Source: Sellimonas caecigallum
GTDB taxonomy: Bacteria; Bacillota; Clostridia; Lachnospirales; Lachnospiraceae
Direction of reading: 5' to 3'
DNA length: 64,000 nt
Assembly: GCF_045038405.1 (NCBI RefSeq)
Contig: NZ_CP173660.1
Coordinates: forward strand, 1,922,001 to 1,986,000
Made by a program: the position numbers and the translations under genes. The notes below the pieces were generated by a model. The model was given only the letters and a program-made list of their open reading frames with translations, was not told where the DNA came from and ran no database searches. This document shows positions 26,101-33,536 of this stretch, piece by piece (position 1 is the first letter of the stretch; every line of letters begins with the position of its first letter).

Positions 26101-26533
26101 GAAGGCAGAGAATCTGGAGGAGGCCATTTTAAAAGAGCTTCGCCCGGACGGACTGATCAATGCGGATCCGGAGGTTTACAGGCATTTCGACCGAGAAGTG
26201 CAGGGAAGTTCTCTTGCTGCTCCGTTTGGAGTCAACAAAGACGGAAGTCTGAAAAAGACGTCAAAAGCGGCCACAGGGGAAGAGTTTGCCCTCCTGTCCC
26301 GTTATACGAAGCGCAAGACAGAAAACTTAAAGGAAGAGATCCTGAAGGGAAGGACAGAGGCAAAGCCATACGAACTTGGCACAATGACAGGCTGTGCGTA
26401 TTGTCCGTACCAGAATATCTGTGGGTTTGACGAGCGGCTTTCAGAGTGTACTTACAGGGAGCTTGCCGCCATGAAACGGGATGAAGCGTTCCAAAAAATC
26501 CGAGAGGAACTGGAAGAGGAAGGAGACAAGTAG
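23183..26533 (+). CDS. addB: ATP-dependent helicase/deoxyribonuclease subunit B (AddB)
   Basis: With AddA it processes double-strand breaks for RecA loading, the Firmicutes counterpart of RecBCD. The 1116-residue protein begins with an ATP-binding loop GSSGSGKSHSLYQN. It has an inactive-type helicase body and a C-terminal PD-(D/E)xK nuclease (VTDYKTGS). Four cysteines of the iron-sulfur clamp are visible: one in RYAACAFAHF, and three in CAYCPYQNIC near the C-terminus. RBS AGGAGAACAG. addA starts 3 bases after its stop. Confidence 0.96.
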   Translation: MALQFIFGSSGSGKSHSLYQNIIKEALENPEKTYLVLVPEQFTMQTQKDLVMAHPGHAILNIDVLSFGRLAYRVMEETGGNQKIVLDDEGKNLILRKIAGDCEEELTVLKGNLKKQGYISEVKSVISEFTQYDIREETIDRMMEEAGKGSSLYYKLSDMKKVYKGFYQYLEEKYITKEELLDVLCGRVSGSDMLKGSVVALDGFTGFTPVQNRLVREFLRLCEDVRVTVTIPADEDPYVYRGPYQLFSMSKEMTSKLLSICKEEGIHVKDPVVLDGKIPYRFRENSALAFLENHLFRYHRAVYEKQQSAVRIHCASDPKQETEAAAQEIRRLVRKEGYRYRDIAVIASDLEIYSDQIRTVFSRYGIPVFADQKRSVLLNPFVEYVRSAVSMVQKRFTCESVFRFLRTNLTGFTFEEVDELENYVLAMGIRGYKRWQEKWVRKTRGMDEDGLLRVNHLRVRFVEKVDSLVFVLRQPRKTVVDITRALYEFLVKEELQRQLREQEKRFEEQGKLALAKEYSQVYRIVIELFDKFAALLGDERVTLEEYCDLLDAGLQEAKVGVIPPGTDEVVAGDIERTRIKDIRALFFLGANDTLLPGKMGAGGILSEYDREKIKEADIKLSPGGKEKTYIQKFYLYMNLTKPSDRLYIFFSNVSSDGKSLRPAYLVQDLRKLYPKLSVVREDERTLAETELTRETGIQALIKVMQEDEGMERADWKELYAWYERRDETRTRIESVLDAYFGNKREDGIKEQTAKLLYEENIESGVTRLERYAACAFAHFMAYGLRLNERQEYEFRPLDWGNIFHRAMEHVAKKLARMELSDGELPDDVRVRIAEESVEESIVDYENTVLYSTKRREYLITRMKRLVERTVWALLKQQKRGDFVQTGAEVRFEGGKIDRIDTCETDDQVYVKVTDYKTGSKSFDIASFYYGIQLQLTVYMNAALEIEKRRHPGKEVIPAGIFYYKMQDPIVEKTKAENLEEAILKELRPDGLINADPEVYRHFDREVQGSSLAAPFGVNKDGSLKKTSKAATGEEFALLSRYTKRKTENLKEEILKGRTEAKPYELGTMTGCAYCPYQNICGFDERLSECTYRELAAMKRDEAFQKIREELEEEGDK

Positions 26534-26536
26534 CAG

Positions 26537-29500
26537 ATGGGAGTGTCATGGACAAAAGAGCAGCAGCAGGTTATTTCTCTGAGAAATAGAAATATTTTAG
26601 TCTCCGCAGCAGCAGGTTCGGGCAAGACGGCAGTACTCGTGGAGAGAATCATAACGAGGCTTACGGATGAAAAGAGCCCTCTGGACGTGGATCGGCTTTT
26701 GGTCGTTACATTTACTGAGGCGGCAGCGGCGGAGATGAAAGAGAGGATCCGAGGGGCCATCGAGAAAAAGCTGGAAGAGGATCCGGAAAATGTACATTTG
26801 CAGCGTCAGGCGACAATGATCCACCATGCGCAGATCACAACGATCCACAGTTTCTGTCTTTCCGTCATCAAAGACTATTTCCATACGATCGATCTGGAGC
26901 CGGGATTTCGGACAGCTGAGGAAGGAGAACGAAAACTTCTCATGCAGGAAGTCATGGAAGAACTTTTGGAGAAAGCGTATGAGGAAGCTTCAGAGCCATT
27001 CCTGTTTTTTGCTGAAGCCATGGCTCCCGGAAGAGATGACAAAAAACTGGAAGAACTGATCTTTGAACTCTACGAATTTTCAAGGAGCAATCCAAAACCG
27101 GAGGAGTGGCTTGAACAGTGTGCGGTAAGCTATGAGAAAGCAGGAACCTGCAAATGGGATGAACTTTCGTTTGTGCAGTGTGCGGCAAAGAATACGTGCA
27201 AGTATCTGGAAGATATGGAGGAAAGCCTCCTGTTTGCCAAGTCTGTCTGCCAGGAAGCAGATGGGCCGGCGGTATATGAAAAGGTTATTGATTCCGATAT
27301 CGGCAAGATCCGGGATTTTTCTTCTGCCGACGGATTCACGGAACTTCAGAAAAAAATGGCAGGATTGAAATTTGATCGCCTTCCATCCAACAGGGATCCG
27401 TCTGTGTCGGAAGAAAAGGCAGAGCTTGTAAAAAAATTAAGGGACCAGGTCAAAAAAGAAATATCCAGCCTGAAAGAACAGTATTTTCAGGAGCCGGCCA
27501 TGGAGCTCCAAAAGGATATGGAGATGGCTGCCCCTGTGGCCCGTGAGCTTGTTCGGCTGACGATTCTTTTTGCAAGGGCATTTGAAGAAAAGAAGCAAGA
27601 ACGGAACATGATCGATTTCAGTGATATGGAACAGTATGCACTGAGAATCCTGGAACATGAAGAGGTGGCAGACGAATTCCGGGACAGATTCGAGGAAGTC
27701 ATGATCGACGAATACCAGGACAGCAATCTCATTCAGGAGACATTGCTGATGCAGATTTCCAGGATGAAAAGAGGGCAGTACAATGTATTCATGGTAGGAG
27801 ATGTAAAGCAGAGTATCTACAGTTTCCGATTGTCCAGACCGGAACTTTTTATGGAGAAATATGAGTCCTATTCCATGGAAGACGGAAAGGAACAGCGGAT
27901 CGATCTGCATAAAAATTTCCGAAGCAGAAGAGAAGTACTTGATGCGATCAATTTTCTGTTTTATCAAATTATGACAAAGGAACTTGGGAAAATTCAGTAC
28001 GATGAAAATGCGGCCCTGTATGTGGGAGCCACTTTCGAAGAGGCGAAAGATTGCGAAACCGAACTGCTTCTCATAGAAGAAGGGGAAGAGCTTCCGGCAA
28101 GAGAGCTGGAGGCAAGAGCTGTGGCGGCGAAAATCAAGGATATCGTAAAGCATGGGCAGGTCAAAGATAAAGAGACCGGACGATACCGAAATGCTTCCTA
28201 CAAAGATATTGTGATCCTTCTCAGAAGTCTCCAGGGATGGAGCGACGTGTTTGCCAAAGTGTTGAGCGAACAGGGAATTCCCACATACAGTGGGACAAAA
28301 GAAGGATATTTCAAGACGAGGGAGATCGGACTTCTGCTTGATTATCTTCGGGTGCTGGACAACGAAAAGCAGGATCTGCCGCTTACGGCAGTGCTTACGT
28401 CTGTTTTTGGAAAGATGACAGATGAGGAGCTGGCACAGATCCGCCTGGCCTACCCAAATCTTCCATACCATGAGGCAGTGTCACGATACAGACAGGAACA
28501 TGAAAACAAGAAACTGCAGGAATTTTACGATATGCTGAGAAGATTTCGGGAAAAAGTTCCGTATACGGCCATGCATGAGCTTCTGGAAGAGCTTGTGACA
28601 GAAACAGGATACAGGGATCATATTCTCGCCATGCCGGGAGGGATCCAGCGGAGCGCCAACCTGGATATGCTGATAGAAAAAGCGAAGGCTTTTGAAAGCT
28701 CCAGCTACAAAGGCCTTTTTCACTTTATCCGTTATATAGAGCAGCTGAAAAAATACGATATCGACTACGGGGAAGCCATCACAATGGATGAAAATGCAGA
28801 CACTGTCCGGATCATGAGTATCCACAAGAGTAAAGGACTGGAATTTCCTGTCGTAATCGCAGCCGGGATGGGAAAGAGGTTCAATCTTCAGGATATTACG
28901 AGAAAAGTTGTGATCCATCAGGATTTTGGGATTGGACTTGACGCAGTCTATCTCAAAGAGCGGATGCAGACAGCTTCCTTTTTAAAGAAAGTTATTCAAA
29001 AAGAAATCCGGCTGGAAAATCTCGGCGAAGAACTTCGGGTGCTGTATGTGGCGCTCACAAGGGCAAAGGAAAAACTCATCATGACAGGTGTCGTGGGTAA
29101 TGCGGCGGAAAGTCTGCAAAAATATGAACGGATCCGGAGACGGGAAGTACTCCCACTCTCTTTTGGAACTCTTGCATCAGCAGGAACTTATCTGGACTTT
29201 CTTCTTCCGGCGATGGTACGCCTGGAAGACAGGAAGCGAAACGGGGAAGAAATTCCACTTCGCATGGATGTGATCAGTGAAAAAGAGATTCTTCTGGAGA
29301 CCAGTCTGGAAGAAGTGCAAAAGCAGATCACAAGGGAAGATATCCGAGCAATGGATATTCATACTGTGTATGATTCACAGATGAAAGAGAAACTTTCGGA
29401 GTCATTTTCCTTTTGCTATCCGTACCTGGAAGAGAGCGGATGGAGCAGAAAATTTACGGTGTCGGAATTGAAACGAAGAGCGTATGAGCCGGAGACAGCA

Positions 29501-30100
29501 AAGGAAGAGACAGACGGGGAGCAGCTCTACAAAGAGGATCCGGAGGATATCATTCCGGCATTTATGAAGGAAGAAGTGGCTGTAGAGGGAGCTTCCAGGG
29601 GGACAGCCTACCATCGGATACTGGAACTTTTGGACTTCACAGCAACATATACGGAGAAAGAACTCAACACCGCCATCGCATCTTTTGTAAAAGAAAATAA
29701 AATTACAGATGAGGCGGCAAAAGCAGTTGGGAGAAAAGGGATCCTTACATTTCTTGGCTCGGAATGTGCCGGGCGCATCAGAAAAGCAGCTCTTGAAGGA
29801 AAACTAAAAAAAGAGCAGCCATTTGTCTTTGGAATTCCGGCCAGTCGAATCTATGATGTGTCGGAAGGGAACGAAGAGACGATTCTGATACAGGGAATCA
29901 TTGATCTTTATTTTGAGGAAGACGGGGAGATTGTTCTGCTGGATTATAAAACAGACTGGGTCAAAAAAGAAGAGGAACTAAGAGAAAAGTACCGTATTCA
30001 GTTGGATTATTATGCGGAGGCTCTGGAAAAAAGCCTGGGAAAAAAAGTAAAGGAAAAAATCATTTATTCCTTTGCTCTTCGAAAAGAGATACGGGTATAG
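26537..30100 (+). CDS. addA: ATP-dependent helicase/nuclease subunit A (AddA)
   Basis: A 1187-residue UvrD-family 3'-5' helicase with nuclease domain. Walker A is AAAGSGKTAVLVERI, motif Ia VTFTEAAAAEM, motif II MIDEYQDSN, motif III VGDVKQSIYSFR, motif V MSIHKSKGLEFP and motif VI LYVALTRAKEKL. The C-terminal nuclease has the acidic and lysine residues in LLDYKTDW. Both strands at a break are thus degraded until a Chi-type site is met. The start 3 bases after addB indicates tight coupling. Length is slightly under the usual 1200-1250. Confidence 0.97.
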   Translation: MGVSWTKEQQQVISLRNRNILVSAAAGSGKTAVLVERIITRLTDEKSPLDVDRLLVVTFTEAAAAEMKERIRGAIEKKLEEDPENVHLQRQATMIHHAQITTIHSFCLSVIKDYFHTIDLEPGFRTAEEGERKLLMQEVMEELLEKAYEEASEPFLFFAEAMAPGRDDKKLEELIFELYEFSRSNPKPEEWLEQCAVSYEKAGTCKWDELSFVQCAAKNTCKYLEDMEESLLFAKSVCQEADGPAVYEKVIDSDIGKIRDFSSADGFTELQKKMAGLKFDRLPSNRDPSVSEEKAELVKKLRDQVKKEISSLKEQYFQEPAMELQKDMEMAAPVARELVRLTILFARAFEEKKQERNMIDFSDMEQYALRILEHEEVADEFRDRFEEVMIDEYQDSNLIQETLLMQISRMKRGQYNVFMVGDVKQSIYSFRLSRPELFMEKYESYSMEDGKEQRIDLHKNFRSRREVLDAINFLFYQIMTKELGKIQYDENAALYVGATFEEAKDCETELLLIEEGEELPARELEARAVAAKIKDIVKHGQVKDKETGRYRNASYKDIVILLRSLQGWSDVFAKVLSEQGIPTYSGTKEGYFKTREIGLLLDYLRVLDNEKQDLPLTAVLTSVFGKMTDEELAQIRLAYPNLPYHEAVSRYRQEHENKKLQEFYDMLRRFREKVPYTAMHELLEELVTETGYRDHILAMPGGIQRSANLDMLIEKAKAFESSSYKGLFHFIRYIEQLKKYDIDYGEAITMDENADTVRIMSIHKSKGLEFPVVIAAGMGKRFNLQDITRKVVIHQDFGIGLDAVYLKERMQTASFLKKVIQKEIRLENLGEELRVLYVALTRAKEKLIMTGVVGNAAESLQKYERIRRREVLPLSFGTLASAGTYLDFLLPAMVRLEDRKRNGEEIPLRMDVISEKEILLETSLEEVQKQITREDIRAMDIHTVYDSQMKEKLSESFSFCYPYLEESGWSRKFTVSELKRRAYEPETAKEETDGEQLYKEDPEDIIPAFMKEEVAVEGASRGTAYHRILELLDFTATYTEKELNTAIASFVKENKITDEAAKAVGRKGILTFLGSECAGRIRKAALEGKLKKEQPFVFGIPASRIYDVSEGNEETILIQGIIDLYFEEDGEIVLLDYKTDWVKKEEELREKYRIQLDYYAEALEKSLGKKVKEKIIYSFALRKEIRV

Positions 30101-30109
30101 GAGGAACAG

Positions 30110-30376
30110 ATGAAGTGGGAATACGGAATTGCTGTGATGGCAGCGTGGAACATAGCTGTATTTGCTCTCTATGGAATCGATAAGTGGAAGGCAAAACACC
30201 AGAGGTGGAGAGTTTCAGAATCAGCGCTCCTCTTATGTGCATTTTTGGGAGGTAGTTTGGGGGCGTTGGTTGGAATGGAAGTTTTCCGGCACAAGACGAA
30301 AAAATGGAAATTTCGGATTCTCGTACCGGTATTTCTGATTCTGCAGGCAGCTGTGGCTCTTTGGATCATCCGGTAA
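30110..30376 (+). CDS. DUF1294-family small membrane protein
   Basis: An 88-residue protein with a hydrophobic first segment (about 6-21, ending LYGIDKWKAKHQRWRV), then LGGSLGALVGMEVFRHKTKKWKF and a last hydrophobic helix. The G-x-D-K-x2-A and H-K-T-x-K-x2-F motifs are those of DUF1294 proteins. Function is not known. It follows addA by 9 bases with an AGGAGG site, so it is the last gene of the addBA operon. Confidence 0.85.
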   Translation: MKWEYGIAVMAAWNIAVFALYGIDKWKAKHQRWRVSESALLLCAFLGGSLGALVGMEVFRHKTKKWKFRILVPVFLILQAAVALWIIR

Positions 30377-30481
30377 AAAGGATTTCGGTTTGCGGGGGAC
30401 TGGCAATTGATTTGCCGGTCCCTATTTTTGTGGAAAAGAGTATCTTAATAAAATATTTCGAAATTCTTCCATGGATATACA

Positions 30482-30512
30482 TTGACCAACAATATTATAT
30501 GACATATAATAT
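30482..30512 (+). promoter_or_regulatory. SigA promoter with perfect palindromic PadR operator
   Basis: TTGACC (30482-30487), 17-base spacer, TATAAT (30505-30510). A perfect palindrome with 10-base arms ATATTATATG (30492-30501) and CATATAATAT (30503-30512) around a single A covers the spacer and -10 box. A repressor bound there would block polymerase. The first gene of the operon is a PadR regulator. Confidence 0.8.
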
Positions 30513-30563
30513 AGATATAAAAACAATATTACAGAATGACAAACAGACGAAGGGTGTGAGATC

Positions 30564-30887
30564 ATGGTATTTAATACCGGAGCAGCTCTTCTCGATGCGA
30601 TCGTCCTTGCCATTGTATCGAGAGAAGAAGAAGGCACGTACGGATATAAGATCACACAGGACGTACGAAAAGCCATAGAAATCTCAGAGTCCACACTGTA
30701 TCCTGTGCTTCGGAGACTTCAAAAAGATGAGTGTCTGGAAGTCTATGACAGACAGTTCGATGGAAGAAACCGCAGATATTATAAAGTGACAGAGCGAGGG
30801 ATGGCACAGCTGAATCTATATAAGGCAGAGTGGATTCGATATTCTAATAAGATCACAGATCTATTTGAGGGAGGAATGAAAAAATGA
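30564..30887 (+). CDS. PadR-family regulator of the HAAS-PspC operon
   Basis: A 107-residue winged-helix protein with the PadR motifs LDAIVLAIVSREEEGTYGY, ISESTLYPVLRRLQKDECL and GRNRRYYKVTERG. This short PadR type is usually linked to HAAS/DUF1700 genes and responds to envelope stress or antibiotics. Its stop overlaps the next start (ATGA). The palindrome over the promoter is the likely autoregulatory site. Confidence 0.92.
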   Translation: MVFNTGAALLDAIVLAIVSREEEGTYGYKITQDVRKAIEISESTLYPVLRRLQKDECLEVYDRQFDGRNRRYYKVTERGMAQLNLYKAEWIRYSNKITDLFEGGMKK

Positions 30888-32035
30888 ATCGTCAGGAATT
30901 TATAGAAAGACTGAGAGAACTTCTTGGCGATCTTTCCGAAGAAGAAAGACAGGAGGCAATTCAGTATTATGAAGATTATTTTGCCGATGCAGGAGAAGAA
31001 AATGAGGAGCGTGTCATAGAGGAACTGGGAAGTCCCGAGAAAGTAGCGCTTATGATAAGGGAAGGACTGCAAGGCGAAGATGGAGGCAGTGAATACCGGG
31101 AGACTGGTTATGCTCAGACAAGGTACGAAGAGAGAGAGGTGCCTCAAAGCCGGCATTCGAATGAAGAAAGGGAGCAGAGCAGAAATCAGAAGCCGTGGAC
31201 GAGCAGACCACTTAAGATCCTGTTGATCATTCTGATCATCTGTGTCGGTTTTCCGGTTGTCGTCCCGGTTATCGGAGGGATTGTGTTTGGGGCTCTGGCA
31301 ATCCTCTGCGCATTCTTTGTGATTTTTTCTTTGCTTCGCGGGAAGAAGGTCTCCAGAACATCTTCAGAAGAAGGAATGAAGACATTCGGTGCGTACCAGG
31401 GGATCAAAAAGCTGAACATAAAAGTAAAATCCATGAACCTCTACTTCCAGATTGATGAGAATCTGAAAGAGGAGATGTGGGTCCAAGGAGAAAATCTCGA
31501 TGACAGGACGGAGGTCGATATCCGGCAGGATAAGGAAGAACTCATCGTAGATTCATCTTCACACAAAATGCTTGGACGGCCTGCGGACAATACGACATCA
31601 GCACTCAGGATTTCTCTCCCGCGGGATTTTCAGTTTGACAAGACATGTATCAATGTCGGCTCCGGGAGCGCTTATGCAGAACAGATTCTCAGCAGAAAGA
31701 TGAAAGTCAATGTGGGGTCCGGGGCAGTAGAGATGGATCAGTTCAAAGCGGAAGAGCTTGATATTGACTGTGGCGCTGGAGGAGTTACGATGCTTGGCGG
31801 CAATGCTCCGGAAAAAGTTTTAATAGACTGCGGCGCCGGAGGCGTGAGTCTGGAATTTTCGGGCTGCAGAAGACAGTATGATTACGATCTGGACTGCAGT
31901 GCCGGAAGCATCAGCATCGACGGAGAAGAACAGATAGCCGGTTTTGGCGGGAAAAGAAAGATCGACAACAATGCGCAGAAAAAAGTGAAAGCGGATTGTG
32001 CAGCTGGTGGGATCGAACTTACATTTGTACAATAA
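30884..32035 (+). CDS. HAAS (DUF1700) plus DUF4097 membrane protein
   Basis: A 383-residue protein. Residues 1-65 form a helical HAAS domain (MNRQEFIERLRELLGDLSEEERQ, with FIERLREL and QYYEDYF), usually found next to PadR regulators. A low-complexity charged linker and two close hydrophobic segments (about 105-148) follow. The remainder is a repetitive beta-helix of the DUF4097 type, with repeats such as DCGAGGV, DCGAGGV, DCSAGSI and DCAAGGI. It is thought to be an envelope-stress sensor or effector. It is co-translated with PadR and followed by a PspC gene. Confidence 0.88.
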   Translation: MNRQEFIERLRELLGDLSEEERQEAIQYYEDYFADAGEENEERVIEELGSPEKVALMIREGLQGEDGGSEYRETGYAQTRYEEREVPQSRHSNEEREQSRNQKPWTSRPLKILLIILIICVGFPVVVPVIGGIVFGALAILCAFFVIFSLLRGKKVSRTSSEEGMKTFGAYQGIKKLNIKVKSMNLYFQIDENLKEEMWVQGENLDDRTEVDIRQDKEELIVDSSSHKMLGRPADNTTSALRISLPRDFQFDKTCINVGSGSAYAEQILSRKMKVNVGSGAVEMDQFKAEELDIDCGAGGVTMLGGNAPEKVLIDCGAGGVSLEFSGCRRQYDYDLDCSAGSISIDGEEQIAGFGGKRKIDNNAQKKVKADCAAGGIELTFVQ

Positions 32036-32062
32036 ACCAGAAATCATGAAGGAGGAAAAGGA

Positions 32063-32260
32063 ATGGAACCGAAAAAAAGATTGTATCGCTCGAGAGACAG
32101 CAGGATGCTTTGCGGAGTATGCGGCGGGGTGGCAGAATATTTCAATATCGATCCGACTATCGTGCGGCTTGCCTATGTGCTCTTTTCGTGCGCAAGCTTT
32201 GGAACAGGAGTGCTTGCATACTTTATCGCTGCAGTTATCATGCCGGATCAGGTTGAATAA
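32063..32260 (+). CDS. PspC-domain membrane protein
   Basis: A 65-residue protein that is little more than a PspC domain: KRLYRSRDSRMLCGVCGGVAEYF then one membrane helix (VRLAYVLFSCASF ... AAVIMP). PspC proteins sense or respond to membrane damage. A strong AAGGAGG site lies upstream. It is the last gene of the PadR-HAAS operon, which ends at the hairpin just downstream. Confidence 0.92.
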   Translation: MEPKKRLYRSRDSRMLCGVCGGVAEYFNIDPTIVRLAYVLFSCASFGTGVLAYFIAAVIMPDQVE

Positions 32261-32280
32261 GATTGGAAAGGAATGGAAAT

Positions 32281-32309
32281 ACTCTCTCCAGGAAAGGAGA
32301 GAGTATTTT
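32281..32309 (+). terminator. Terminator hairpin that also holds the next gene's ribosome binding site
   Basis: ACTCTCTCC (32281-32289) pairs perfectly with GGAGAGAGT (32296-32304), loop AGGAAA, followed by ATTTTT. The 3' arm and loop contain AGGAAAGGAG, the only ribosome binding site for the spore-protein ATG at 32311. Confidence 0.8.
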
Positions 32310-32310
32310 T

Positions 32311-32505
32311 ATGACTGCAAAAAAAGAAAAAAAGATTAACCTGGATGAACTGACAAAAGAAGAAAAAGTAAAATACGAGATCGCGGAGGAGCTTGGACTT
32401 TTGGACAGGGTACTTACACAAGGGTGGAAATCTCTTTCATCAAAAGAGACGGGAAGGATCGGAGGTCTGATGAACAAAAGGAGACAGGAGAAAGACAGGC
32501 AATAG
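32311..32505 (+). CDS. Small acid-soluble spore protein, alpha/beta type
   Basis: A 64-residue DNA-binding spore protein. It shows the germination-protease site in KYEIAEELGLL and the C-terminal DNA-binding signature SKETGRIGGLMNKR. These proteins coat spore DNA and protect it from UV. The start at 32311 removes 16 codons that overlap the hairpin. Such genes normally use SigG; a partial match (GCATA, 18 bases, CAT) lies at 32216-32241 inside the pspC gene, but I do not consider it proven. It is direct evidence that the host forms spores. Confidence 0.88.
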   Translation: MTAKKEKKINLDELTKEEKVKYEIAEELGLLDRVLTQGWKSLSSKETGRIGGLMNKRRQEKDRQ

Positions 32506-32588
32506 AATTCAGTTCCCAAAACAGGCGTTTCCATATGATCTTTGGCTTTACAAAAGTGTTAACAAGTATGAATGTTTTGTTAGATGTG

Positions 32589-32617
32589 TTGAAATTCCTA
32601 TGTGTCTCTGCTATAAT
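32589..32617 (+). promoter_or_regulatory. SigA promoter for the WecB/TagA-like gene
   Basis: TTGAAA (32589-32594), 17-base spacer, TATAAT (32612-32617), 30 bases before the ATG. Confidence 0.82.
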
Positions 32618-32646
32618 TGTGCGGCTGGGAATATATAGGTGGTATT

Positions 32647-33324
32647 ATGAGTGAAAAAATTAAGGTATTAGGGGTGCTGATCGATAGCCTGACGGCCAAG
32701 GCGGCTATGCAGGAGGCAATCCGCTATATGGAGACGGAACCGATCAACACGATCGAGGTGTTGGCAGGACAGGCAGTGATCGAACTTGTTGAGACGGGAG
32801 ATCTCAGAGAAAAACTGGAAAAGATGGATCTTCTTGTTGTGGGAGACAAGACGCTTTTGGAATTATCCAATGTGGAGGACAGAAGGCTTATACGTGAAGC
32901 AGAGACAAACCTTTTTCTTAAGATGTTCATGCGCTATCTGGATAAGGGAAAGAAAAAAGTTTTTCTTATTGCCAGAACTCAGGAAAATCTGGAAGCGTTT
33001 CAGGCACATATCGAGAAATATTATCGTAACATGGTAATTTCCGGTATGGAGGCAGTGGAAGAGAGACCGGGGATCGATGACATGATCATCAATAAGATCA
33101 ACGGCGCGGAGACAGAGTGTGTCCTTTCCGCCCTGCCGTCGCCGTTTCAGGAAGATTTTGTGGAAAGAAGCGCTCATCTTTTGGACGCCAGACTGTGGCT
33201 TGGGATCGGAGAAGGTATCCAAAATACCAGACATACGAATGTAAAGAAAAAAAGAATACGGGATATATTTGTGAAGCTGATGCTGAAGTCAGAAATAAAG
33301 AGAAAAGAACGTGAGCAGAGCTGA
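32647..33324 (+). CDS. WecB/TagA/CpsF-type glycosyltransferase homologue, divergent
   Basis: A 225-residue protein resembling the WecG/TagA/CpsF family, which adds N-acetyl-D-mannosamine in teichoic acid or enterobacterial antigen synthesis. The fold-like pattern is kept: an N-terminal IDSLTAKAAMQEAI, a central VFLIARTQENLEAFQ, and ALPSPFQEDF near the QE motif. The usual catalytic DGxG stretch appears altered (VVGDKTLLEL, residues 64-73), and the C-terminal P-E-W region is replaced by a basic tail (IKRKEREQS). It may bind rather than transfer sugar. It is monocistronic, with promoter and terminator. The ATG at 32647 has AGGTGG upstream. Confidence 0.7.
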   Translation: MSEKIKVLGVLIDSLTAKAAMQEAIRYMETEPINTIEVLAGQAVIELVETGDLREKLEKMDLLVVGDKTLLELSNVEDRRLIREAETNLFLKMFMRYLDKGKKKVFLIARTQENLEAFQAHIEKYYRNMVISGMEAVEERPGIDDMIINKINGAETECVLSALPSPFQEDFVERSAHLLDARLWLGIGEGIQNTRHTNVKKKRIRDIFVKLMLKSEIKRKEREQS

Positions 33325-33386
33325 ACAAAAAAGGGTTTCTTTTGGTAACAATGCACAGTGGAAAAACATGAAAAAAGCATAGAAAA

Positions 33387-33429
33387 AAGAGGAAATGCAT
33401 AAAAAAGTATGATTTCCTCTTTCTTTTTT
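33387..33429 (+). terminator. Intrinsic terminator after the WecB/TagA-like gene
   Basis: AAGAGGAAAT (33387-33396) pairs with ATTTCCTCTT (33412-33421), then a T-rich tract with seven T residues. The loop (GCATAAAAAAGTATG) is partly self-complementary. Confidence 0.88.
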
Positions 33430-33536
33430 TGTGGATTTATATTAGTATATATCGTAGGTATATTTAGAATCTTGGAAAAAACATAAACAGTGATTGTGAA
33501 AATTGCTGTAAAAAAAAGAAGAAAAGAGGAGTCCAG

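Noticed and set aside
27437..28471. A 344-codon open frame on the minus strand inside addA
   Set aside because: It lies wholly antisense to a conserved helicase gene and has no recognisable motifs. Such long antisense frames follow from the codon usage of the real gene.
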